From Candidatus Zixiibacteriota bacterium (GTDB lineage: Bacteria > Zixibacteria > MSB-5A5 > GN15 > PGXB01), in contig LS998015.1 of the NCBI GenBank assembly GCA_900498245.1, positions 463,866 through 527,865 on the forward strand: a DNA stretch of 64,000 bases, given 5' to 3'. The notes beneath the pieces were generated by a model. The model saw only the letters and a program-made list of their open reading frames with translations. It did no database searches and had not been told where the DNA came from. The translations under genes and the position numbers were made by a program. Below are positions 47,144 to 55,037 of this stretch, one piece after another (the stretch's first letter is position 1; each line of letters opens with the position of its first letter).

Positions 47144-48073
47144 CTACATCTTCAGATGTTGTCTTACCGAGTCGATTATCGAGGCATCCATCCAGTAGAT
47201 TCTATTCATTAGACCGTTCTTCTGGCTGATAAAGAACAGATATTTCCCATCCGGGCTGACTGAAGCGCATAGGTCATTGGCCTCACTGTTGATATTATCT
47301 TCCATGCTTCCGGCTTCCGTCCAGTGCCCCAGGGAATCCTTGAAACTGATATACAGATCCGCCTTGCTGGTCTCGGTCCCAACACGTGTGAAGATCAGGT
47401 AACTCTCATCCCGGGCGACGAACGGCGCCAGGTCCATTCCGTCGCTGTTTATGGCAGGGCCGACATCGACCGGCTCAAGGTACTTCTCACCGTCGAAACG
47501 AGCCATGTAAATGTCCTGTTCACCTCTGACACCCGGCATCTCAGAAGTAAAGTATAGATTCTTGTTATCAGCAAATGAGAATGTCCAATGAGTCGGGTGG
47601 GCCAGTACAGCGTCATCGATAAGCCGAGGAGCAGACCAGCTGTTTCCATCACGTTCGGCATACCAGATTCTTTCCTTTTCAGGCGCGTTGGGATACGGAG
47701 GATGGAAAGAAGTGAAGTAGACTCTGCTACCGTCGGGCCAGAAGGTGGCATCGCCGACCCCGCATTCAAGGCCGAAATTTATCTCTCTGGGTATCGACCA
47801 ATGCCCATCGACTATCGTGGATATCTCCAGACAGTCCTCCTGTTTCATCGGGCTCCATACCGCCTCGGTGAAGTCAGGGGCGAATACCACCGGGGAGTGG
47901 TAACCATGCTCAGCGTTAAAAAGATCTGGGGCGAATAGTTCGGGGGGTATTCCTGGAGGTTCCTGTCCAAAATACCGACCTTGTAGTCTCGGGAAACCGC
48001 CTTCCCGTACTCCAGCAAACGAAGTCAGTACTACCGCAGCCATTATTGCAGGGTAGTTTACGCCGCACTTCAT
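47144..48073 (-). CDS. PD40/TolB-like beta-propeller protein, secreted
   Basis: 309 residues with a weak signal peptide and repeated WD40-like PD40 blocks: AEVWSPM-type, FWPDGSRVYFTSF near residue 110, SFADNKNLYFTSEMPG near 170, FVARDESYLIFTRVG near 220 and VSPDGKYLFFISQKNG near 275. Such propellers bind partners at the envelope. It is the only gene between repeats R1 and R2 and runs against the neighbours, so it is a block of its own. Confidence 0.8.
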   Translation of the reverse strand: MKCGVNYPAIMAAVVLTSFAGVREGGFPRLQGRYFGQEPPGIPPELFAPDLFNAEHGYHSPVVFAPDFTEAVWSPMKQEDCLEISTIVDGHWSIPREINFGLECGVGDATFWPDGSRVYFTSFHPPYPNAPEKERIWYAERDGNSWSAPRLIDDAVLAHPTHWTFSFADNKNLYFTSEMPGVRGEQDIYMARFDGEKYLEPVDVGPAINSDGMDLAPFVARDESYLIFTRVGTETSKADLYISFKDSLGHWTEAGSMEDNINSEANDLCASVSPDGKYLFFISQKNGLMNRIYWMDASIIDSVRQHLKM

Positions 48074-48147
48074 ACGTCCGATACTTTCAATTCGATGTTC
48101 AACTGTACTACGTCTGAGAGCATATTTTGTTACGAGTCATTTTATTA

Positions 48148-48240
48148 TTTTCCAACGACTTCCGCTGGCCGTCGAGTAGTGTAACCGGATATTAATTTTG
48201 AAAGCACCAAAGTTTGGGGAGAGTGATATCGGGGCCACTT
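48148..48240 (+). repeat. Interspersed repeat R2 (about 93 bp)
   Basis: Starts TTTTCCAACGACTTCCGCTG and ends AAAGTTTGGGGAGAGTGATA, then TCGGGGCCACTT. It is closest to R1 and R5. It lies upstream of the PD40 gene start and before the TetR block. Confidence 0.82.
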
Positions 48241-48515
48241 AATAATATCTCTTCATACTGCAATCAATTACGGTTGCAAAAAAATCCAATATCACACTCC
48301 TCAAACTCTCCATAAATCGACTTAAGGGCACAACTATTCGCACAAGTCCCTGTAGTCGAAAAGTCCTGGGATGAAATTGTCTCATGAGACCCGAGAGCCT
48401 GGTCTTCGTCCCACGGTGCTCCCAACTAGATTTCTGTTGTCGATAAGAGTCTTTCCGCGTCTTTAAAGGTGCAGATATCAAGATTGCAGAAAGCTCATAA
48501 AAAAGTAACCTATCC
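48241..48515. other. Non-coding stretch before the TetR block
   Basis: No supported gene on either strand. A small hairpin GCAATC/GGTTGC follows R2 and precedes a run of A residues, which could terminate leftward transcription. Together with R2 and the operator it makes a gene-free gap of 495 bases. Confidence 0.4.
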
Positions 48516-48539
48516 ATGCAAACAAATACTTGCTTGCAT
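48516..48539. promoter_or_regulatory. 24-base palindrome, probable TetR operator
   Basis: ATGCAA...TTGCAT arms with an inner CAA-TA-TTG-like core match their reverse complement at 20 of 24 positions. It ends 29 bases before the TetR start codon and overlaps the promoter region, the standard place for autorepression. Confidence 0.6.
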
Positions 48540-48568
48540 ACGTTATGCTAATTGGAAAGGCCAAACCA

Positions 48569-49183
48569 ATGGGAAGAATAAAGAAAAGTATACCGAGCAA
48601 GAAGTCTACCGATGTGAGGCAGCGTGAGATTATCGATGCCGCTATGAAGATACTTACCTCAGATGGTGCACGGCAGTTTACGGCTGAAAGATTGGGCAAA
48701 GAGGTGGGTTTGGCCAGCGGCTCCATTTTTCGGCATTTCCGTTCCTTAGAAGAGATTCTTGACGGCGTCGTGGACAGGGTCGAGGAAATCATCTTTACAG
48801 ATCCACCTTCACGGGGGAATAGCCCGCTGGAGACACTGCGTCTTTTCTTTGAATTCCGGGTACTAGCCATCCATGAACACCCGGAGGTTTCGAGACTTCT
48901 GCTGACGAGTATACTGATTCCCAAGGGCAAGAGGTCGGCGCGGGACCGACGCTTACGGGAATTTAGACTGCGTTCAAGACGGATAATTATGGACTGCCTG
49001 AAGGAAGCAAAAAAGGAAGGCGCCCTAAGTAAAGGGATTCACCTTGAGGCCGCCACTATGTTAGTACTGGGTGCCATATATGCTATTGGTCACGTACCAG
49101 CGGGATCAAACCAAGGCAATATCGATAGCGGCTTGATCCGGCACATTTGGCATCTGCTCGAAAGATCACTAACGAATGGATAA
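48569..49183 (+). CDS. TetR-family transcriptional regulator
   Basis: 204 residues from ATG 48,569, which has GGAAAGG ten bases before it; earlier in-frame starts lie over the palindrome. The helix-turn-helix is at about residues 36-58 (FTAERLGKEVGLASGSIFRHF). The C-terminal helical part has no recognised ligand. It is transcribed with azurin and NirK genes and may respond to nitric oxide, nitrite or copper stress; that part is inference. Confidence 0.85.
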   Translation: MGRIKKSIPSKKSTDVRQREIIDAAMKILTSDGARQFTAERLGKEVGLASGSIFRHFRSLEEILDGVVDRVEEIIFTDPPSRGNSPLETLRLFFEFRVLAIHEHPEVSRLLLTSILIPKGKRSARDRRLREFRLRSRRIIMDCLKEAKKEGALSKGIHLEAATMLVLGAIYAIGHVPAGSNQGNIDSGLIRHIWHLLERSLTNG

Positions 49184-49197
49184 CAAGGAGTTTCACA

Positions 49198-49710
49198 ATG
49201 AAATCTAGCCTACTTATACCGTCAAATCTGGCTCTCACTGTGCTATTGTTACTTGCAATAGTCTTCCAGGGATGCAGTAATAAGGCCGAGAATCGGACTC
49301 ACACTAACCAGGTACAGCAGTCTTCCAGCAGAGATACCGTTCGGCTGGAGATTACCGGTAATGACCAGATGAGATACAATGAAAAGGAGTTGCGGGTTAA
49401 GGCAGGTGACGTGGTAGTACTCACCATGAAGCATGTGGGCCAGATGCCCAAGACGGTAATGGGCCATAATTGGGTCCTATTGAAGCACGGAGTTGACATG
49501 GCCAGCTTCGCACAGGATGCAATGCAGGCCAAGGCCACTGACTATATTCCAGCAGCTCGTAGTGGTGACATTATCGCTCATACAAAACTGCTTGGTGGCG
49601 GAGAATCAGATACTATCACCTTCGACGCTCCAGCCCAAGGAACATATACTTTTCTTTGTTCATTTCCCGGACATTATGGAACCATGAATGGACTGTTTAT
49701 CGTCGAGTAG
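49198..49710 (+). CDS. Azurin-like cupredoxin lipoprotein
   Basis: 170 residues. Lipobox FQGC sets the lipidated cysteine at C26. The mature protein is a type 1 blue copper protein: GHNWVL gives the first histidine, and CSFPGHYGTMNG supplies cysteine, histidine and methionine. It carries electrons at the envelope, here most likely to the nitrite reductase encoded next. SD AGGAG lies nine bases before the ATG. Confidence 0.9.
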   Translation: MKSSLLIPSNLALTVLLLLAIVFQGCSNKAENRTHTNQVQQSSSRDTVRLEITGNDQMRYNEKELRVKAGDVVVLTMKHVGQMPKTVMGHNWVLLKHGVDMASFAQDAMQAKATDYIPAARSGDIIAHTKLLGGGESDTITFDAPAQGTYTFLCSFPGHYGTMNGLFIVE

Positions 49711-49831
49711 GCCGATCCAGCTTCCCAAGCGATCCCCGGACAAAAATGCCAATTGGTATCGGGTATTTGTCCCATCTGGATCGCGAGCAGGGGTCATAGT
49801 ATACGGGAATGGATACGACCGACGGCAAGGA

Positions 49832-49860
49832 GAATGGAGTATAAAGAAGAATGGAGTATA
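49832..49860 (+). repeat. Short tandem repeat at the nirK ribosome site
   Basis: GAATGGAGTATA occurs at 49,832-49,843 and 49,849-49,860. The second copy carries the GGAG used for the GTG start at 49,864, so the ribosome site is duplicated. Confidence 0.7.
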
Positions 49861-49863
49861 TAA

Positions 49864-51006
49864 GTGAGTAAGGCGCTGAATACAATAGATAAGGATCTGG
49901 GCTCTACAGGTATGTCGCGGTTGACCTTTCTCAAGTTGAGCGGTGCATTGTTGGGCACAGGCCTGCTCGTAGCCTGCAATCTTGGAACAAGTGAGGATGG
50001 CTCATCAAGTAAGTCTGATGAGCCTTTGGATAGCAATGCTGGTTCTGCCGCGGCTGCAGCAGCTGTTCCGTTGGTAGTCAAAAGGGTAGCAGCAGAGCCC
50101 TCGAAAATTCCTCCACCTGTCAAACACACCATGCCTAAACTCCACCGGGTCAGTATTTCCTGCCAGGAGATCGTGGGAGAAATTGAAACGGGGAAGCGCT
50201 TTCAGTATATGACCTTCAACGGTCAGGTGCCGGCCCCAATGCTGCGTGCAAGGCAGGGTGATACTATCGACTTATCGGTTACCAATGCCAGTACTGCAAT
50301 GCATCCTCATAGCGTAGACTTTCATGCCGTATATGGTCCGGGCGGAGGTGCCGAAGCAACCATGGTTGCACCTGGACAGACAAGACATCTCAAATTCAAA
50401 CTGATGTATCCAGGAGCATTCATCTATCACTGCGCGGTACCTAACCTGGATTACCACATCAGTAGTGGTATGTATGGCCTAATTTTGGTGGAGCCATACA
50501 AGGGACTTCCGCCGGTAGATCATGAATTCTACTTCGGTCAAAATGAAATCTATGTTCAGACCCGGAACATAGGATCTAATGGCCTGTTGCCGTTTGATTT
50601 CATCGCTTTAACGGACGAGAATCCGCAGTATGTTGTGCTCAATGGTGAAAGTGAAGCAATTACAGACTTCCGATATGGCTCGCTGAAAGTCAAAAAAGGT
50701 GAAACCGCAAGGATCTTCTTTGTGAATGGCGGACCTAATCTGATCAGCAGTTTCCATGCGATTGGCAATGTCTGGACCAAAGTTTGGCGTGAAGGTGCGC
50801 TAATCAATACACCCGAGCGGTATCTACAGACTGTGGCTGTCAGCCCGGGTAGTTGTGCGGTACTCGAGATGGAATTTCCTGTGCCGGGATCCATAAAACT
50901 GGTAGATCACTCACTAAGCAGGGTCGTTCATAAAGGGGTAATGGCGACAATCGATGTCGAAGGTGCACCTGAGCTGGAGATATTTGACCCAACCAACACA
51001 CAGTGA
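49864..51006 (+). CDS. nirK: Copper nitrite reductase NirK-like, lipoprotein
   Basis: 380 residues. An N-terminal MSRLTFLKLSGALLGTGLLVAC region resembles a Tat/lipoprotein signal with one arginine of the twin pair missing. Two cupredoxin domains follow. Type 1 copper ligands are HPHSVDFH, YHCAVP and SSGMYG; type 2 ligands are the histidine in VDFHA, the one in YHC and another in DHSLSRVVHKG. It reduces nitrite to nitric oxide in denitrification. The azurin gene just upstream is the obvious electron donor. No nitric oxide reductase is visible here. Confidence 0.88.
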   Translation: MSKALNTIDKDLGSTGMSRLTFLKLSGALLGTGLLVACNLGTSEDGSSSKSDEPLDSNAGSAAAAAAVPLVVKRVAAEPSKIPPPVKHTMPKLHRVSISCQEIVGEIETGKRFQYMTFNGQVPAPMLRARQGDTIDLSVTNASTAMHPHSVDFHAVYGPGGGAEATMVAPGQTRHLKFKLMYPGAFIYHCAVPNLDYHISSGMYGLILVEPYKGLPPVDHEFYFGQNEIYVQTRNIGSNGLLPFDFIALTDENPQYVVLNGESEAITDFRYGSLKVKKGETARIFFVNGGPNLISSFHAIGNVWTKVWREGALINTPERYLQTVAVSPGSCAVLEMEFPVPGSIKLVDHSLSRVVHKGVMATIDVEGAPELEIFDPTNTQ

Positions 51007-51157
51007 GTTCCCGATTGATAGGTGCTGATGTAACTGGGTCAGATCAGATGGCGCGAAGTAGTGTTCTGTATCGTGTAAAGAAAGATCGCTGACGCTATTT
51101 GTAAGGTGAAAGGCCGGGCAAACACTTGGCAATTACTGTTGAAATTAGGAGTCAAAA

Positions 51158-51616
51158 ATGAGTGCTATGAATCCAAGAATCGACTTCAATAAAAAATACA
51201 GACAAGCGCTTGCAGGGTTATTTGAACTGGAACGATTTGTTGAGGCGGCTGGAATCGACAAATCACTTCTTGAGCTTGTAAAGTTACGGGCATCACAGAT
51301 AAATGGTTGCGCATTCTGTATAGATATGCATACCAAAAATGCACGCAAGGCAGGTGAGTCAGAACAACGGCTTTATGCCTTAAGTGCCTGGCATGAAACT
51401 CCGTTCTACACTGACCGTGAGCGGATAGCTCTGCAATGGACCGAAGCGCTCACGCTTATTGCTCAAACTGAAATTAGTGATGGACTTTACTCTGCCGCAA
51501 AGGAGCAATTTGGTGAAGATGGACTTGTTGTCCTTACGATGGCGATTGTGAGCATCAACGGCTGGAACCGTCTGGCCATAAGCTTCAGAACGGTCCCTGG
51601 TTCGTATAATGTCTGA
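51158..51616 (+). CDS. AhpD/carboxymuconolactone decarboxylase family protein
   Basis: 152 residues with the CMD signature ASQINGCAFCIDMHTKNARK, where CAFC is the redox pair and H the proton relay, followed by YALSAWHETPFYTDRERIAL. Proteins of this family act as peroxidase or alkylhydroperoxidase partners. The gene follows nirK by 151 bases and has AGGAG before the ATG. It may protect from reactive nitrogen or oxygen species. Confidence 0.88.
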   Translation: MSAMNPRIDFNKKYRQALAGLFELERFVEAAGIDKSLLELVKLRASQINGCAFCIDMHTKNARKAGESEQRLYALSAWHETPFYTDRERIALQWTEALTLIAQTEISDGLYSAAKEQFGEDGLVVLTMAIVSINGWNRLAISFRTVPGSYNV

Positions 51617-51658
51617 AGAACTGGGTGGGAAACGGCCCACTGTCGCGGAGTATTAGAA

Positions 51659-52015
51659 ATGGCGATTCACGTTCAAATCAAGCGCATTTATGAGATGCCT
51701 GACGATAAGGACGGCCACCGAATTCTGATCGATCGGCTCTGGCCTCGTGGAATCAGAAAGGCTGATGCGAACCTGGATGAGTGGAACAAGGCAATTGCGC
51801 CGTCCGCCGAACTCCGAAAGTGGTTTGGCCATCGCGAGGATCGGTTTGCAGATTTTGCAGAGCGCTACAGGCGTGAACTGCGTCAGAAGAACGGTGAACT
51901 CGGGCGCCTTAGGAAGATCGCAGATAAAGACGGACTAACATTGCTGTATGGTGCCAAGAGCGAAAAGATCAACCAGGCAGTAGTGCTGCAGCAGGTTCTA
52001 GAGACCAATGAGTAA
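51659..52015 (+). CDS. DUF488 family protein
   Basis: 118 residues with the family features IKRIYEMP, ILIDRLWPRGIRK near residues 21-33 and WNKAIAPSAELRKWFGH. The family is widespread and has no assigned reaction. It lies 43 bases after the AhpD-like gene, in the same direction, and closes the block in front of repeat R3. Confidence 0.88.
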   Translation: MAIHVQIKRIYEMPDDKDGHRILIDRLWPRGIRKADANLDEWNKAIAPSAELRKWFGHREDRFADFAERYRRELRQKNGELGRLRKIADKDGLTLLYGAKSEKINQAVVLQQVLETNE

Positions 52016-52096
52016 GGGGGTACATTTATCCTCGGCATATGTGAACGCCTCAATTTGATAACGTGAGAAATCTATGCGCAACCAGCTAACAGATTG

Positions 52097-52191
52097 TTTG
52101 CCAACGCGTTCCACTTGAGCTGGGGTGGCCAAAACGCACCCGGAGTACAAACTCGATAAAAGTACGGGGAGAGTGAGGTCGGGGCCGCTTT
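52097..52191 (+). repeat. Interspersed repeat R3 (about 95 bp)
   Basis: Starts TTTGCCAACGCGTTCCACTT and ends GGGGAGAGTGAGGTCGGGGC plus CGCTTT. It follows the DUF488 stop by 81 bases; the rest of the stretch 52,016-52,354 holds a terminator and no gene. Confidence 0.82.
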
Positions 52192-52204
52192 GATTGAAAC
52201 TCGG

Positions 52205-52236
52205 ACCCTTTAGCAAATATGTCAAAGGGTTTTTTG
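52205..52236 (+). terminator. Intrinsic terminator after R3
   Basis: ACCCTTT (52,205-52,211) and AAAGGGT (52,224-52,230) form a 7-bp stem with a 12-base loop, followed by TTTTT. Confidence 0.78.
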
Positions 52237-52354
52237 TATATAGGGCATAATACCGCTTATAGTGACTCCGCCAATCCGGAACCAAGCCGGAGTTACTTCC
52301 CAATTGACAAATGGGTCCTTAAAGTAGTAATTTCCTTTTAAATATAAATGCGGA

Positions 52355-53110
52355 GTGGCTTTGGATATCTGGAAATTCTACGGTATTACGCATAAAAAGC
52401 ACCTGGTTTGCAATCCCACAAGCGAAGCCAAACTAGTACATCTCGTCAAGATTCTGAACCTGCCTAAAGGGGCCGGAGTGGTCGATATCGCCTGCGGCAA
52501 AGGAGAGTTTTTGATTCGACTGGCCGAGCAATATGAAGTAAGAGGATTCGGAGTAGATATATCCCCATACTGCATCGAAGATTGCAAAAAGAAAGCCGCC
52601 GACAGATTGTTCAAGCCCAACATCGAATTCACAAAGATGGATGGTGCCGATTTCAGGCCGGAACAACCTGCGAGCCTGCAAATGGCCGCCTGCATCGGGG
52701 CCAGCTGGGTATTTAAAGGCCACAATGAAACGCTAGAAACATTGAAAAGCTGGGTTGTCCCGGGCGGCCTGGTAATCGTAGGCGAGCCATTCTGGCTCCG
52801 TGATCCCTCGCAGGAATATCTGGATGCATCAGGCAGTCAAAAGGGGGACTTTGGGACTCATGCCGATAATGTCAAGGCTGGAGAGAAACAGGGGCTTCAA
52901 CTTGTCTATACCATTGTCAGCGACAAAAATGACTGGGATCAATATGAGGGCCTGCAGTGGTTGGCGGCTGATGAATACGCGCGTCAGAATCCCGATGACC
53001 CGGACATAACCGAACTCATGAACCGAGTTACGTCGGATAAGGACATCTACCTCAAGTGGGGCAGAGATACTATAGGATGGGCGATTTATATTTTCAGACG
53101 TAATGAATGA
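52355..53110 (+). CDS. Class I SAM-dependent methyltransferase
   Basis: 251 residues. Motif I VVDIACGKGEFLIRLA (residues 42-57) and motif II FGVDISPYCI give the SAM fold, with the post-motif AACIGASWVF and VPGGLVIVGEPFW following. The substrate cannot be told from sequence. GTG 52,355 is the likely start. It stands alone between R3 and R4. Confidence 0.85.
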   Translation: MALDIWKFYGITHKKHLVCNPTSEAKLVHLVKILNLPKGAGVVDIACGKGEFLIRLAEQYEVRGFGVDISPYCIEDCKKKAADRLFKPNIEFTKMDGADFRPEQPASLQMAACIGASWVFKGHNETLETLKSWVVPGGLVIVGEPFWLRDPSQEYLDASGSQKGDFGTHADNVKAGEKQGLQLVYTIVSDKNDWDQYEGLQWLAADEYARQNPDDPDITELMNRVTSDKDIYLKWGRDTIGWAIYIFRRNE

Positions 53111-53145
53111 GGTTACTTTCCCTGCCCATTTTCATTATCTTAATA

Positions 53146-53239
53146 CTCTCGAATACGTTACGTCAAGAATCGCATAGTTAAGCGGCACGTCGAAGGCAAA
53201 TTGTACAGAAATCAGGGGAGAGTGAGGTTGGGGCCGCTT
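53146..53239 (+). repeat. Interspersed repeat R4 (3' half well conserved)
   Basis: The last 25 bases, GGGGAGAGTGAGGTTGGGGC plus CGCTT (53,215-53,239), match the other copies. The 5' half is diverged and its start is set only by length. Confidence 0.65.
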
Positions 53240-53303
53240 GTATTGGGAGTATCACGTAGGAGGTCGTTACGCCCCGGGACGGAAAGTCTCGTCGGCCCCG
53301 CCA
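53230..53303 (+). other. 74-base tRNA-like fold after R4
   Basis: GGGGCCG (53,230-53,236) pairs with CGGCCCC (53,293-53,299), followed by GCCA, and CGTAG/TTACG makes a 5-bp stem with a 7-base loop in the middle. The total of 74 bases is tRNA-sized. There is no proper D arm, no T loop and no U33, so it is not a functional tRNA. It may be a decayed tRNA fragment or chance. Confidence 0.3.
53286..53301 (+). other. Candidate right attachment site (imperfect tRNA-Asp match)
   Basis: GTCTCGTCGGCCCCGC agrees with 787-802 at 14 of 16 positions, in the same orientation. A strong terminator follows. Two mismatches in the centre weaken the case for a recombinase core. Confidence 0.3.
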
Positions 53304-53310
53304 TAGAATG

Positions 53311-53339
53311 AAAAAGCCCCGGTTTCGGCCGGGGTTTTT
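53311..53339. terminator. Strong bidirectional terminator
   Basis: CCCCGG (53,317-53,322) and CCGGGG (53,329-53,334) form a stem flanked by AAAAA on the left and TTTTT on the right. With R4 and the tRNA-like fold it fills the gene-free stretch 53,111-53,480. Confidence 0.88.
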
Positions 53340-53480
53340 GATTGGCATTAAAGCATCATATTTTTCTGTTAAAAACAACTGTAGTGATTATATTGAGGCC
53401 GTGAGCTGGAACCAGACAATGCCACGCTTTGAACGGCCCTCCCTCCACTTGGCACCGTCAGACTGTGTTAGGCTATTCCA

Positions 53481-53864
53481 ATGAGCCGATTTCTTTTCAA
53501 ACGCAAGGCTATCGCGGTGTCCGTCGCCGTGATCGTTGGATTACTTCACTTCATCACAGGTCCAACTTATCATGGTCCTTTTCGGGCTTTCGTCAACGGT
53601 TATATGATCGACATCCTCCTTCCATTAGCAATGTATCTGGTTCTTGGTGTCAGCGTGCAACCGATCGCGCGCAGTGGCATTGCCAGAGGTACCTTTGTAT
53701 TCGCGATTGGAGCCATTACGGAAACGATGCAGTGCTTCGGCGTTCCGATTTTTGGTCGAACATTTGATCCGCTGGACTACCTCATGTTTGGGATAGGAAT
53801 CGGGCTGGCAGCACTTTTTGAGAAAATTATGTTTTTCAACAATCCGATCGGGAGTCGCTCTTAA
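53481..53864 (+). CDS. VanZ-like membrane protein
   Basis: 127 residues with three to four hydrophobic helices (about 10-28, 43-60, 70-85 and 95-113). The segment TETMQCFGVPIFGRTFDPLDYLMFGIGIGL is split here as TETMQCFGVPIFGRTFD and PLDYLMFGIG; the acidic D-x-x-D and Q/E pattern fits the VanZ-like domain. No other resistance genes are nearby, so a role in glycopeptide resistance is not implied. It stands alone between R4 and R5. Confidence 0.72.
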   Translation: MSRFLFKRKAIAVSVAVIVGLLHFITGPTYHGPFRAFVNGYMIDILLPLAMYLVLGVSVQPIARSGIARGTFVFAIGAITETMQCFGVPIFGRTFDPLDYLMFGIGIGLAALFEKIMFFNNPIGSRS

Positions 53865-53955
53865 AAGCAGGGGAGTCGTGGTCTGATTTCCTGTCAGGTA
53901 ACTTCAGTCGTTTGCAACAGGCTCGATCGGCAGCCTTTTTATAAACTCATATTAT

Positions 53956-54047
53956 TTTCCACCGACTTCCGTCGATTCCGGTGTAGTGTAAACGGACTCG
54001 GAACTGGAAGCTCAAAAGAGTCTGAGGAGAGTGAGGTCGGGTCCATT
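53956..54047 (+). repeat. Interspersed repeat R5 (about 92 bp)
   Basis: Starts TTTCCACCGACTTCCGTCGA and ends GAGGAGAGTGAGGTCGGGTC, with a T run next. Its ends can pair (TCCACCGACT with AGTCTGAGGA, 8 of 10). It is in the gap 53,865-54,215, which holds no gene. Confidence 0.75.
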
Positions 54048-54124
54048 TTTTTTTCCAGGGAATTCAGCCTGCGCTTTCGACTACCGGTCGCAGAATTCGT
54101 CCCGTAGGGTCCACCATTTTTGAT

Positions 54125-54147
54125 AAGCCGCTGTGATACAGCGGCTT
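54125..54147. terminator. Perfect hairpin between R5 and the GNAT gene
   Basis: AAGCCGCTGT and ACAGCGGCTT form a 10-bp stem with a GAT loop. It can serve as a terminator for the leftward GNAT gene, though no T tract follows directly. Confidence 0.55.
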
Positions 54148-54215
54148 ATGTGTTTATAAGATACTGTCACCGAAGAGTGGCGCTCGGCTCTCATAACGAT
54201 CGGTCGAACCTCGGT

Positions 54216-55037
54216 CTATCTTTTCAATCTCCATGTCTCCATAACCCGGAATGGGGGCCGGCCAAGGCGTGCGAAAAGAGCCAGCGCTGCTGCGTTTCTC
54301 GATGCGGTTCCGTCATGGTAGGTTTTCCCGCCCATGGTCTTTAGAGAATGGAGCGCCTGAAGCATAGCGGCTGCACCAAATCCGCGCCCGCGGAAGGAGG
54401 GCAAAACGCCAAGGTAGTAGATAGTCGACCATCCGTCACTAGGATAGGTTTTGAGCGCGAGAACCGCGGCGGGATCGTTCCCACACATCCCGATCTGGAG
54501 TCGTTCGGGGGCCTGGACCGTTTCTTTCTCCTCGATAAGGGCTCTTAAAAATCCCGTAATATCTTCGTCCGGATTCGATGCCGGGTCGCTCTCGCTTGCC
54601 TGACGGAACAAGTCGACCGCCCGCGCGAGATCCGACTCGCATTCCGCGTTGACGCATTCCCAGACAAGATCAGCGTCATTCTCCGCCGCATCAAGCCTAC
54701 TTAGTGCATCCGCGAGATCCATTTGGTACTCGACGCGATCCTCGCCCCTCGCAAAACCGCGGGCGGAGAGGAAATTGCGATGAAGCGCGGCGCGAGCGGA
54801 TGTCAGCGCTTCATCGACACCTTCGTTTGCAGTAATCACACGACTGCTAATGTAGAGCGCACCCTCCTTCTCGCATTCCGCGATGCTTGATTCGAGAGCT
54901 TCATGGAAGCTGCGCTCATCCGGAAGTCCATCGACTCCCTTTTTCCAGGAGACAACGATGGCCCACCCCGCGCGATCCTCTTGAAAAACAATCAGGCTGG
55001 CGCAGTTGATACCGTTTTCATTTGTAAGGTTGATCAT
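54216..55037 (-). CDS. GNAT-family N-acetyltransferase
   Basis: 273 residues. The C-terminal half is a GNAT domain: IYYLGVLPSFRGRGFGAAAM (residues about 208-227) supplies the acetyl-CoA loop R-G-R-G-F-G, and SRNAAALALFARLG is the following helix. The N-terminal 140 residues are helical and not recognised. The ATG at 55,037 has AGGAG eight bases upstream. Substrate unknown. Confidence 0.82.
   Translation of the reverse strand: MINLTNENGINCASLIVFQEDRAGWAIVVSWKKGVDGLPDERSFHEALESSIAECEKEGALYISSRVITANEGVDEALTSARAALHRNFLSARGFARGEDRVEYQMDLADALSRLDAAENDADLVWECVNAECESDLARAVDLFRQASESDPASNPDEDITGFLRALIEEKETVQAPERLQIGMCGNDPAAVLALKTYPSDGWSTIYYLGVLPSFRGRGFGAAAMLQALHSLKTMGGKTYHDGTASRNAAALALFARLGRPPFRVMETWRLKR

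Larger units (their letters stand above)
787..53301. mobile_element. Integrative element in tRNA-Asp (right boundary uncertain)
   Basis: A large serine recombinase abuts and overlaps the 3' end of tRNA-Asp. To its right lie about 45 kb of plasmid/ICE-type and defence genes: ABC-3C, two VirD4-like ATPases, two Replic_Relax proteins, replication protein, RuvC-like nuclease and DISARM. This is the usual arrangement of an integrated element. The left end is well supported. The right end is not: the best candidate is a 16-base stretch at 53,286-53,301 that matches the tRNA-Asp 3' end (787-802) at 14 of 16 positions, but the element could also end near 46.9 kb, before the repeat-bounded gene blocks. 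No relaxase was recognised, so self-transfer is uncertain. Confidence 0.45.

Noticed and set aside
53230-53303. A tRNA gene
   Set aside because: Only the acceptor-like ends and one 5-bp arm fit. There is no D arm, no canonical T loop and no U33, and the other tRNAs here do not encode CCA.
46967-54047. Integron attC sites for R1-R5
   Set aside because: The ends show only a weak dyad (CCAAC and GTTTGG in R1/R2; better pairing in R5), the RYYYAAC/GTTRRRY boxes are not met, conservation is strongest outside the expected core, and no integron integrase is in the window.
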